Shown here piece by piece: positions 22,990 through 33,473 of a stretch of DNA of 64,000 bases. The stretch's first letter is position 1, and the number at the start of each line of letters is the position of its first letter. The notes beneath the pieces are model-generated. The model was not told the origin of the DNA. It saw nothing but the letters and a program-made list of their open reading frames with translations, and searched no databases. The DNA lies in assembly GCF_019320115.1 (NCBI RefSeq), contig NC_089595.1:113791162-113855161 (forward strand), given 5' to 3'. A program made the position numbers and the translations under genes. This stretch comes from Miscanthus floridulus (taxonomy: Eukaryota > Streptophyta > Magnoliopsida > Poales > Poaceae).

Positions 22990-23213
22990 GGCCCTCTTTG
23001 GCGCAGTTCCTGGGTGCTCCGGCTCCTCCGCCACAGCACTGTAGCGACACTGTTTGGACACTGTAGCAGGAGCCGTTTCGAAAATCGAGGTAGAAAATGA
23101 ACTGGGAAGACAAGGAGCCGGAGAAGCCATGATTTCGGGCTCCTCCAGCTCCGTGCTACAATAGCACTACAGTAGCGGAGCCGGAGCCGGCGGGAGCCAT
23201 GCCAAACGAGCCC
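22990..23213. mobile_element. MITE, Tourist-like, 224 bp
   Basis: Ends GGCCCTCTTTGGC and GCCAAACGAGCCC are imperfect inverted repeats flanked by TTA (22987-22989 and 23214-23216). The inner parts repeat CACTGTAGC and GGAGCCG in both orientations. Noncoding. Assigned by structure only; a hAT origin is possible if the true target duplication is longer. Confidence 0.7.
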
Positions 23214-24900
23214 TTAGTCTATGTGCATTATGTATGAACTATGGTCTTGTGTTCTAAGTATAGGATCCTGTGTACATGTATTAGATCTACATGGTTATGC
23301 TAGTGATTAGATTCAAGAGGAAACTGGTTCGGTCCAAGCACTTTGTATGGCTAATAGAGCAAAATATAAATAATAAATGATGTCAAGTCCTTTCACTCAT
23401 TTCAAACAGAGGCTACATCGTCCACTAAAGAAGCTGAAACTGAAAAGAGATTCATATTTATCCAGAGGACAATATATGTTTATTTGTCATTATGTATTCT
23501 CCAAAGAGACTGCAACATGACAATATATGTGTATTGTAGGTGTCATCTGTTGAAGAGCTTCCCCCCATCATATCATCATGGCAAAAGGATTGCTTTTATT
23601 AATACTTCCTCAGAGGTGCAGAAAAATATTAATTTAAAGCATTTGGAGGATATTTGGTGGGCCCTGGGATACGTGAGATCCCTCCGTGGGTAGGGCCACA
23701 GATGTTTCCTCTAGCACCGCACGTGGCAGCGCAGAACAAAGCTCTCATGCAGCTCTAATTCAAGCAGCGTAATTCTTCTCTGCCCCGGAATATAACACTC
23801 ATTTTTCTTGGGGGTCATGCAGCATTAATTCACTCAGCCTTATTCTAGGCCTACTCATTTGGGTCCGATCCCTCTGTGATATATACATACACATGCATCT
23901 AAGAATAAAACACTAACAACACTATGCATATCTGGTGGCTATATATATGCTTTAGGCAAGGGAGGCGTCAGGAATGGAACTCAGCTCTCACCTAGTTGTA
24001 TTCATAGGCATTGGTGGCTACAGAGTCCAATAGAGTGGCCACTATAGCTCCCGGCGATCGTCCATCTCTATAGCAAGCGTATCGAGCGCTCGAGACTACA
24101 GGACTCAATTGGAAGATAAATACGATCGAGCTGCATGATGGAGTATCCAAAATTCAAAGTTAAGTGGGCGATATGGCACTGTCTCACTAAACTGAAAGAG
24201 CCATTTTATTCTGTCTAACATGATATGCATGCAGAAATATTAATGTCTTCCACACAAATAAAAATGAAAAGGAAGGAAAGAAATGTTACTGTGTCGAAAC
24301 GAACTGCTTCCTTCAATTTTCTTACCACAATGCATCTCATATATAAATCTATCAAGAGCTGTCTTAAGTCTAACTTTGTTAACTTCGATCAATATGTTGT
24401 TTCCTATAAGACTATGAGGGCACATGGCTGGATCGTATTGGTGTCATCTGCAATGCGCAGACCATTATCTCGATTGCTCTGCTATAGCTGCGATTACCAA
24501 TTGGGTTGGTAGGCAAGACATCACAGAGTACAATCATAGGCTCTAACATGACATACACGGCTAATTGGTGAACAGACGTCTACCTTTGGCCTAAAATTCA
24601 TCATACAAATTCTTTTAATGTCCAGCATTCTTTGTTCATGGTTTAATTCAATTTTTTTAGCGTATGTATTTCCTGGGAATTGGAAGATTACATCAGTGTT
24701 TTGGGATAAAACTGAGCACAAGCTTGCCCTTCCCACGCATGGTCCCCACCACTAAACCTACATTTCTTGACGGGCACCTCAAAATCCGAGACTTGTGCAA
24801 TTGCAAAAAAAAAAAGGTGATAAGACCAACAGAGCAGCAATGGGCTACTAGGAAGCTTATCATAATAAGACCGCAGTGGAGTTTCTATGTTCTGTCCTGT
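23214..24900. other. Intergenic DNA, no gene seen
   Basis: No frame has a recognisable domain. 23690-24010 resembles 15180-15430 in order of motifs. The last three bases before CACTA element C are TGT. Confidence 0.5.
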
Positions 24901-25140
24901 CACTACGAAACTACGAGTTTTCTTAGGGTTTGAATTCCTAGGAAAAGGCCTAAAACCGTAGAGAATCTGAGCCCCTATAGTATTTGTAGGAAACCGTAGG
25001 GGATTCTGATTTCCCTAGGAAAACAGCTCCCTAGGGAACCTGCTGTGTATGCTGATACAAATTCAACGTGTAAAGGTATTGTCCCTAGGACTTCAGGATT
25101 CCTTAGGAAACTGATCTCTAGGGAAATATATCTGGCATGG
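24901..25140. repeat. Left terminal and subterminal repeats of CACTA element C
   Basis: After CACTACGAAACTACGAG come inverted and direct copies of TTCCTAGGAAA, TCCCTAGGG and CCGTAGGGGA. The family differs from those of elements A, B and D, so at least four distinct CACTA families occur in this window. Confidence 0.75.
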
Positions 25141-25930
25141 CATCATATTTGACCTCAAATAATTGTAATTTATTTTATATACAAAATTCAAATTTGAACA
25201 CGTTGACACAATACCATCAGCAATAATTTAGTGCATTCAAACTCAAACAGTGCATCATCACATTACAATTATGGTGTTCATTCACTAATAATAACTGTCC
25301 ATCTAACAGTTAAACACTAACTCAAAAGGAGTTGTCTAATCCATGTTAGTTTTGGCAACAGAGCGTAGGTGCCATGTTTTGGCGACAAAAGATAAGTGCC
25401 ATGTTTTGGCAACATAAGAATTCAGAAAATGAAAACTCGTCGATCGGAGGAGAGTAGTTGCCACCACCACTTGTAGTTGCTGCATTTTCGTGGCCACGGA
25501 ATTTTCCTTGAGCAATCCTACTCAATGTTTCTTCAGAGCTTTCTATTCCAACAAAAGAGCCACTAGTACAAGCCTATTCAATTGAACAAATGGAATTTTA
25601 TTAAATAAGTGGAAATTTCATGGTAAACGCTATGCCAAAAAAATAGGTTCAAAGACATAGCATTTGAAAATAGGTTTCACTAGACTAGCTGAGATGTGTA
25701 CAACAATTAACATTAACAAAAGACAGATGGAAGCACACCATGTAATCGAAATTGAAAATCAGGATGCATTCATGTGTACAGGAGATATAGATGCTAATGC
25801 TATAGCAGACATGTATTTTTGCTAGAAGAACTGCACTCATTTGCAGCCACAGCTGCTGTGCACGTGAGACAGGAACAAATAACTGTAGTTGCAGCCCTTC
25901 AAATAAGCAAATGTAGAGCAATTAGACTTA
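25141..25930. other. Internal noncoding DNA of CACTA element C
   Basis: AT-rich stretch between the subterminal repeats and the last recognisable exon of the Transposase_24 gene. It probably holds the 3' end of that gene, but I see no clear stop or polyadenylation signal. Confidence 0.5.
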
Positions 25931-27869
25931 CATTATCAGGAGATGGATTTAAAGATGGTACATCGGCATACACAGGAGGCACAGGTGGTGGAGGCAGAGG
26001 ACCAGGAACAGATGTGGCAGGCATACTATTTAGCTCAACAACTCTCTACAGTTCAATAATCAAATGTATATGTATACTCATTAACAGGTAACTCAAGTGG
26101 CAATAAGATGGATAGAAAAGGATGCATGTGAAACGTCACCTCCATAAATTTTTGCATGTTCTCGGTGTAAGCATGTACCATTCTACTCCACTCCGTCATA
26201 TTTTGGGCATATTCCTTGGCCACACGACAGTCATGAGCGTCCTTCCTTAATCGCTCATCTTCCTCTTGGCGTTGGCACCTAGCAGCCATTGTAGATTCAC
26301 GACTTCTCCTTAAGTCAGGAAGGACTTTTTTGTCATTGACCATCCCATTAAATGTAGCCCATTTTCCATGTGGGCGGCCACAAGAGCATTCATAAAGAGC
26401 TCTACCATCAACCGGAGAGTGAAACTAATCAAAATCTGGTCTATTTAATTCAATGGCCTTAACTTTGTATTTCTCCTGCCATGTAAATAAAATAATGTGT
26501 GAGCATTTAACAGAGAAGTAAAAGAGAGATCAACCAGCCAGCCATTCATATGTACTGAAGCAATTCATATGTACCGAAACCATACTATTAAAATCCAGCT
26601 AAATTTGGTTAAAATTTCTTGCTGCACTAAATCGATGTACCAAAACCATGCATTCAAAGTAATGTGTAGCTGTACAGAAACCATTCATCAACTCTATACT
26701 TTAATTTCAGGTTATGTACAGAATTAGTTGGCACTTCAAATATTCATATCGCACTTACCAAGCATGCAGTTGCCTCTTCTGTATTGAGTGAAGTAGTATC
26801 TTCAGGATTTGAACCTCTATGAGTATGCACCCATGCCTCTATCTCACATACTTGTCTTCCTAATTTCTTTGACTACAATAATAACAAGAATCTAAAATTA
26901 ATTGTTACTGCAAACAAGTAAATAACAGAATTTAGTAATTGGACACTAACCAATTTCTCCCTTATTGTTGCAATAGAGTTGGACCCTCCTTTGTGCGGTT
27001 TAAACTAACGGCTGTAGCGATTGGCACGATTTTTCTCCGATCTTTGCTTGAATTCTGGACTGCTCCACTCTGTGGCTAGAACGTCCCAACAAGATTGTTT
27101 ACACCAAGGTGGGCATCGTGCAGCATACTCCTCTCGCGTCAAATAGAAATGTCTGGCAATCTTGTCACAAATAGTTCTTTTCTCCACTTCGCGAAAATGT
27201 TCCATTGTTGCAGTGATTCCTGCATAATATATGATGCTCCCTAGGAGGACTGAGCAGCAAGATCCAACATGTTCTCTTGATTCTACTTCTTTGGCGGGAT
27301 TGAATCTAAATCTTTGCTGCAAAAATAGTAATTATAAGCACAAAATAGACATAATATTAGTAAGAAACAATAGTGATACATTTGTACAGAACTAGAGCTA
27401 ACTTGCAGAATTTACCCAAAAACCTTTAGAAATAGAATCAGCAGCCGTTGATGCTTCATAATGCTTCCATGTTGATGCAACCATAATCTTGCCTTTGTAC
27501 TCAACCAAACCAGGATGATATTTTTTATTAGACATGTCAACACACTTGCCAGAGTCCTTCCCTCCCCTCCAGTCCAGTGCCTATATATATTAATGAACAA
27601 TTCAATTAACACGTCGTATGAGTGCATATTTGCATGAAAATCACAATGTAAATTTGATAAACTCATGATTTTCCTTGTGGCTCAATCAATGGGTGATCTT
27701 GCTCATTGGGGATAGTTGGGGGAAGATCTGCATAGCCTCGCAAGTGTCCTTGACTTTGCTCACTTGCTGCAGAAGGTTCAACAGGTTCATTATGACTTGA
27801 AGTCGTGTTCTGTCTAGCAACAGAACTGGTGGTAGAACGACTATGTGTCCCACGATGTGAGAGTGTCAT
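25930..27869 (-). pseudogene. Transposase_24-type accessory protein of CACTA element C
   Basis: Exon-like blocks on the minus strand: start MTLSHRGTHSRSTT at 27869 with a Ser/Thr-rich N-terminus; 27666-27412 (KYHPGLVEYKGKIMVASTWKH); 27322-27005 (a Trp-rich block with REVEKRTICDKIARHFYL and CPPWCKQSCWDVLATEW); and 26343-26053 (a charged Arg/Glu-rich coiled coil ending MTEWSRMVHAYTENMQKFME followed by GTGACG, a possible donor). This order matches plant transposase Ptta/En/Spm proteins. I could not join all exons without breaks and call it a pseudogene with caution; a multi-exon gene is possible. Confidence 0.6.
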
Positions 27870-27984
27870 CACTGCATATATGAAACATATGTTACAAATA
27901 GCACTATGGAAATGGTAATGAAACATATATAAAATAATGAAGAATAATGTGAAATCAACAAAATATGCAAAGAGCACTACCTAA

Positions 27985-29149
27985 TCATTACTCCCCTAAA
28001 AGTCATCAGGAACAGGGTATTCTGCTTGTGTGAAATCAACAAAATATTCTAGATTACATTCTACTTGCTCTCGATTGGAGGTTCATATCTCTCCAGTCAC
28101 ACCATTTTGTTGTTTGACCAGCATAGAAATTTCATTTGGATCATTAATCTCATCAAAGCCATCACTTATTGTGATATTATCTAAACCTATTCCAATGTCT
28201 ATGACAAATTCTCCCTCTAGACCATCTTCCTAGAAGGTATCTATACATGGTGGGTCTTCATCATTGTACTCATCCATTGAAGGAATGGACAAGTTCACAA
28301 TAGGGCTGACCTTGTATGCAACCACCACCCATTGAGGTTCGGATTAGATTTACATGGATATGGAAGATAATAAACCTGCTTCACTTGGCTAGCAAGAGAA
28401 AAAGGCTCATTTGCTGGATTACATGATTCATGGGCAACTTCTACTAGTGCAAGTCTATCGAAGTGCCTCACTCCATTAGTTGGATGGAACCAATGACACT
28501 CAAATAAAACAAGGCTGAAATCACTACCACCGTCAAACTTTAACTCAATAATGTCTTTGATAATACCGTAATACTCAAGCTCAGTGTTGCTTCCATCATC
28601 AGCACCAACAGCAAGCACCCCTGTGTTGCTAAGGCATTCTATGCCTTCTATGGGGAGATTGTATTGTGACTTAACTGCCATCAAGCGTGCTACAGCCGTT
28701 AGTAGTGCAACACTAGTGTAGCTATGGAGCGACTCTTTTGAAGCTGCTAACAAGGCATAGAATGCCTTAGCATCTGCTGTTGGTTCGTCTTCTACACTAT
28801 CTATATGCATTGCATCACCGAAATTAGCTAACATTTGATCTAAACCATCAGCAGTATCATACGCATACTCCATTGTAGGCTAACTAATAGGTTGTTGACC
28901 ATGTTTAGTCCATATAGTATAGCTAGGCATAAATCCTCTTTTGCACAAATGCATGCTCATGATGGCTCTTCTGCGTCTAACTCTATTGCGACAATCTAAA
29001 CATGGACAAACTACTCCAAGTTTTTCAGAATTAGAAACAGAACTGAAAGCCTGGTCTAGGAAAGCATTTGTATTTCGCACCCAATCCAAGGAATGACAAC
29101 CATTGTCATTCCAGCCTTCATACATCCAACTATGGTCTTCTATCGACAT
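27985..29149 (-). pseudogene. TNP2 remnant: N-terminal domain fused in frame to DUF4216
   Basis: The start at 29149 gives MSIEDHSWMYEGW and the Transpos_assoc zinc motif (CPCLDC ... GFMPSYTIWTKHG). A TAG at 28874-28876 follows, then the same frame continues from 28873 with the acidic segment and RLMAVKSQYNL of TNP2. Near 28650 it jumps directly into DUF4216 sequence (LEYYGIIKDIIELKF, LFECHWFHPTNGVR, QVKQVYYLPYPC). The entire Transposase_21 core and DUF4218 are missing, yet the frame is kept. A one-base shift near 28310 moves the tail to another frame, which runs to about 27985. Such a product would lack catalysis but keep end domains; whether it was ever expressed is unknown. Confidence 0.8.
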
Positions 29150-29286
29150 GGCTATTGTTGTGACAATGAACTGAAATAGAAAATTTGCAAGTAATTGTTC
29201 ACATAATTTAGTGCATGTCTTCTAATATTAATAGGCAAACAAGTTTATATAGAACATATACTGATTACTAGTAACAAAATTAGGGA

Positions 29287-29497
29287 TGAAAGCATCTAGG
29301 CCCCTAGTTCTTTTGAGTACATATACTCATGCTTATTTCATGTCTTTTGAGTACATCATGTTGGCTTGGCTCATATAAGCTTGCCTAACTCTTTTGTTCT
29401 TATTGTCAAGAGCATATATGAACCAAGCATGTAAAAAACCTCAACTCTTTCACATACTCGAGGTGGTATTGTCATCAATCACCAAAAAGGGGGAGAT
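29287..29497 (+). repeat. LTR stub plus 3' internal end of a second element unit
   Basis: 29287-29309 equals the first 23 bases of the LTR that begins at 29498. From about 29324 the sequence matches 42747-42920, the segment before the 3' LTR, including GTTGGCTTGGCTCATATAAG and the polypurine tract. The 14 bases TCTTTTGAGTACAT occur at 29309-29322 and again at 29343-29356; the first copy sits exactly at the deletion junction. Confidence 0.85.
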
Positions 29498-31003
29498 TGA
29501 AAGCATCTAGGCCCCTAGTTGGGTTTCGGTAATTAATAACAATACATGATTACTGTGACTAACATATATTTTGCAGAGGCAATTAAGTTAGGTCACGATA
29601 ATGGAGATCGATTGGGCAATCATGGTGGTCATGCCTCTATGATGGAAATCATTTTGGTTTTCAAAGGATGGACGACAAGGTTAAGGATGGACTAGTTCTA
29701 AGTGTCGTTTGGTGTTGAAGAGACACTTAGAGTAGTTTAGGACTTTATTTTTTTTCCTTTGGTCGTACTATTAAGGGGGGTATGGACAGGTAACTTGACC
29801 TAGGTGAGTCTAGTGAGTTAGGTGTGGTGCACACTTGCTAAATCTAGCACTAGGTAGCTCCAAAATAGCCCTTAGATCCATTGGAGAAAACTTCATTCAC
29901 GTATGATCGAGAGTTGGAAGTGAATAGAGGGTCAAATAATGATCGGACGCTGGCTTCGGTGTGACCAGACGCTAGTGCAGAGTCCGGTTAGTTCATTTGA
30001 TCAAGGTAAAGTCATCAAGAAGTGACCAGATGCTGAGAGGTGAAGTGACCGGATGCTGAGGGCCAGCGTCCGGTCGACTCCAGTAAGATTCCAGAGAGGG
30101 AAAATCATGACCGGACGCGTTTGGTTAGTGCTGACTGGACGTTGTCTAGTGTTCGGTCACTACTTGATCACTGGAGTTCAGGGTGAACTGACCGGTGCGT
30201 TCGATCAACATGACCAGAGTGTCCGGTCACCCCGTAGAGGCACATAACGTTTTGTTTTTCAGCCCATGTTATAAATATTTCCTCCATTCGTGTGTGGGGG
30301 TACTTTTTGCTCATTTCAACAGTTGAGAAACACCTTTGAGAGTGCCAAGAAGAGCAAGGTCCTAGTGAGGTGATTGAGATTTGAGAATCCCAAAGAGAGC
30401 CCTCATTAGTGAGATCAAGAGTAGCAAAGTGTGCATCCACCCTTCTCATTAGGCTTGTCGTGGTCAAGTGAGAGTTCATGCTTGTTACTCTTGGTGATCG
30501 CCATCACCTAGATGGCTTGGTGGTGATTGAGAGCTTGGTGATCATCCAGCGGAGCTTGTGAATGACCCAACTCAAGTTGTGAGCGGTTGTGGGTGATTCA
30601 CCATGACGGAGTGTCAAAGAATCAACCCGTAGAGAGCACTTGATCCATGCATGGATCAAGGGGGGGCTACACCCTTACACGGGTGCTCCAACGAGGACTA
30701 GTGGGGAGTGGCGACTCTCCGATACCTCGGTAAAATATCGTCGTGTTCCTCCTTCTCTCTTTACTTTGAGAATTTACTCTGAGCATTTATTTTGAGCAAT
30801 TCAATACTTGTCTTTATATTCATAGAATTGCCATGCTAGAGTAGGATTGCAACTTAGGTTGTAAGTCTTTTTGTGCGATAGAACATTAGAAACGCTTTCT
30901 AGGCACAAGGGGTCAATTGGGCTAACCATAGGATTTAATTATTGTAAAGAAATTTAGAATTAGCCCAATTCACCCCCCCCTCTTGGGCATCTTGATCCTT
31001 TCA
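29498..31003 (+). repeat. 5' LTR of the SIRE-like element (1506 bp)
   Basis: Starts TGAAAGCATCTAGG and ends GATCCTTTCA. Contains several GACCGGACGC / GCGTCCGGTC motifs around 29940-30230. A homologous LTR at 42921-44380 differs by many substitutions and by a deletion of about 30 bp matching 30118-30150, so the insertion is not young. Confidence 0.92.
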
Positions 31004-31005
31004 AT

Positions 31006-31017
31006 TGGTATTAGAGC
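31006..31017 (+). promoter_or_regulatory. Primer-binding site for initiator tRNA-Met
   Basis: TGGTATTAGAGC lies two bases after the 5' LTR. It matches the usual plant copia site complementary to initiator methionine tRNA except at one position. It marks the start of minus-strand DNA synthesis and confirms the LTR boundary. Confidence 0.9.
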
Positions 31018-31056
31018 CTCGTGCTCACGTATTTAGGCTTAACCGCCTAGAGAAAG

Positions 31057-33459
31057 ATGTCTTATGGGGATGGTCCTCCTTCTATCTTTGAGGAGGATGA
31101 TTTTCCTTATTGGAAAATCTGCATGGAGGTGTACTTAGAAGCTTTAGATGTTGGAATACTTAGAGCCGCCTCACAAGGCTTCCCAAAACCTCAGGATGCT
31201 ACACACCTATAAGGCAATGAGGTGAATTATGAGAAATGGAATACAAAGGCTCAAAACACCATCTTTAGAGACCTTTGCAAAGATGTGTTCAATCGGGTGA
31301 GGAACCACAAAGACGCCCATGCACTATGGTTGGACGTTTTTGCACTTCATGAGGGAACAAAGAGTGAGCGTGAGGAACGCTATCATCTTGTCATGAAAAA
31401 GCTTAACTCTTTTGAGACGCTTCCTAAAGAATGTGCTAATAAGATATACTCATGTTTGAATGTTCTTGTAGCAGAAGTTAATGGGCTTAGACTCACTCAA
31501 ATGCAACCATCCGATGTTGTAAGAAAGATTTTGAGCGTCCTCCCCATTGACAAATATGGGCATATTGTGACCGTGCTTCATCAAGGTGATCTTTCCACCG
31601 CTACACCGACACAAATCTTGGGAAAGATCAATGCTCATGAGATGTATATGCACATCCCGCCACAAGATGGCTTATCCTCTACCAAGAAGAAAGACAAGGA
31701 CTTAGCATTCAAAGCTAGCCAAGAGAAGGGCAAAGCAAGACTTGAGTATGAGAGCTCAAGTGATGATGAAGTTGATGATGCAAGTCTTGCTCTCATGGTG
31801 AGAAAAACCGCCAAGATGCTAAAGAAGCTCAACAATAGTGGCATCAAGTTTGATGGCAAGAAGAAGAAGTTCTTCACTAGCTCTAGAAGGAAGCCAATCT
31901 CTGAGATGGATTGCTACAAATGTGGAGAACTTGGTCATCTAGCACACCAATGCGCCAAGCCCAAGAAAGACAAATTCAAGAACAAGTACAAGGGCAAGAA
32001 AGATGACTCAAGTAATGAAGAAGAAGATGAGAAGAAGAAAAACAAGCCATGCAAGAAGAGAGATGGTAAGAAGGACTTCCTTAAGAAGAAGAAGAGTGGA
32101 AAGGCATACATCGTCGATGATTGGCTCATGGACATTGATTCATCTAGTGGCTCATCCGATGATGATAGTGACAACGAGAAGGTGGCCACCATTGTTATTG
32201 ACTCTTCATCATCTTCACCGCCACCACCACCATCATCCTCTACACACCTATGCCTTATGGCCAAGGGTGAATGCAAGGTATCAAATGATGATGATAGTAG
32301 TGGTGATGAACATGCTAGTAATGATGATAGCGATTGTGATGATGATGAATATGAATCACCTTCTTATGATGATCTTGCTAGATTGCTAAAACAATACACT
32401 AAGATCATTATAAAGACTAGAGCTAAGAATAAAAAGCTAGAAGCTAAGAATGATTCACTTTTAGCAAAATGTGATATAGCCAAAAAGGCTAGTGTTGAGC
32501 TTAGAGAAGCAAATGATGCTATATCATCCAAACTCAAAGAGCTCAAATCTTCTAAGAAAGAGCTTAAAGATAAACATGATAAACTTGAGGGGATGCATAA
32601 AGAGCTCATCACTAGCCACAACAAGCTAAAAGAAGAATATACAACTCTAAAGATCAATCATGATAATCTTGTTATTGCTCAAAAATTCTTATCCAATGAG
32701 CCACATGATGCTACTAATGATGTTGTTAAGATTGATATAGCTACATCATGTGATGATTTGATCATTGAGAGCATTGAGCAAAGTTCTAGTAGCAAGGGCA
32801 AGCAAGTGGTTGAGGCCGATGATTATGATGAGTTTGTCAAGCTCAAGAATGACAATGAAAAGCTCAAGAAAGATCTTGAAGAGATAAAAAGCCACAACAC
32901 TATTGTGCAAGAAACTCTTGATCATGATGGTGACTTGATCCTTGAGAATGATAAGCTCAAAGAAGAGAACAAGAAGCTCAAGGAAGAGAAAAACAATGAT
33001 GCTCTCAAGGAAGAAAACAAGAAGCTAAAATTGGAGAAAGAGCATCTCAAGATTGGATTGAGCAAGTTCACAAGAGGCAAGTATCTACAAAGTGAGCTAC
33101 TCATGAACACCGCCATAAAGATGGATAGAAGTGACATTGGGTATTTAGCAAACCAAGAGAAGAAGGCTCAAGCTCAACAACAACACAAGTCAAAGCCAAA
33201 GCCAAAGAGATATTTTGAGTGTGGACAAGAAGGTCACTTTGCCCATGAGTGCCAAACTCCACCACCACAACCCTTGCCCAAGCATGCTAGACCTTTTGCC
33301 TTTGATGCTCACTACATGCTTAGAAATGATTCTAGTGGGAAAATAAAAGTCATGTTCTTAGGACCTTCCAACAAGAATAGGCCTAAGAAAATTTGGGTTG
33401 TAAAGTCACTTGTTGAGAAGGTGAAGGGCCCTCAACAAGTTTGGGTTCCTATAGCTTGA
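31057..33459 (+). pseudogene. gag protein of SIRE-like copia element, one stop
   Basis: The ATG at 31057 follows the primer-binding site and opens MSYGDGPPSIFEEDDF. TAA at 31210-31212 (codon 52) interrupts it, after which about 748 codons stay open. Features: a UBN2-like gag core to about residue 200; a zinc knuckle CYKCGELGHLAHQC; a Lys-rich stretch; Asp/Ser-rich acidic runs; long heptad-rich segments (KLKEENKKLKEEK type) likely to form a coiled coil; and a second knuckle whose first cysteine is Tyr (YFECGQEGHFAHEC). Gag would package the RNA in virus-like particles in the cytoplasm. A long gag with coiled coil is typical of SIRE/Maximus elements. Glutamine is mostly CAA here, unlike in the third frame downstream. 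Confidence 0.9.
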
Positions 33460-33473
33460 TCTCTTGTGTATAG

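Larger units (their letters stand above)
24901..29286 (-). mobile_element. CACTA element C, left part, interrupted at 29286
   Basis: The left end reads CACTACGAAACTACGAG, followed by repeats rich in CCTAGGAAA and TCCCTAGGG. It holds a Transposase_24-type gene and a deleted TNP2, both on the minus strand. A copia element is inserted with the target duplication AGGGA (29282-29286 and 44381-44385), so element C continues at 44386. I did not find its right terminus between 44386 and 50636; it may be lost or too diverged to see. Confidence 0.82.
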
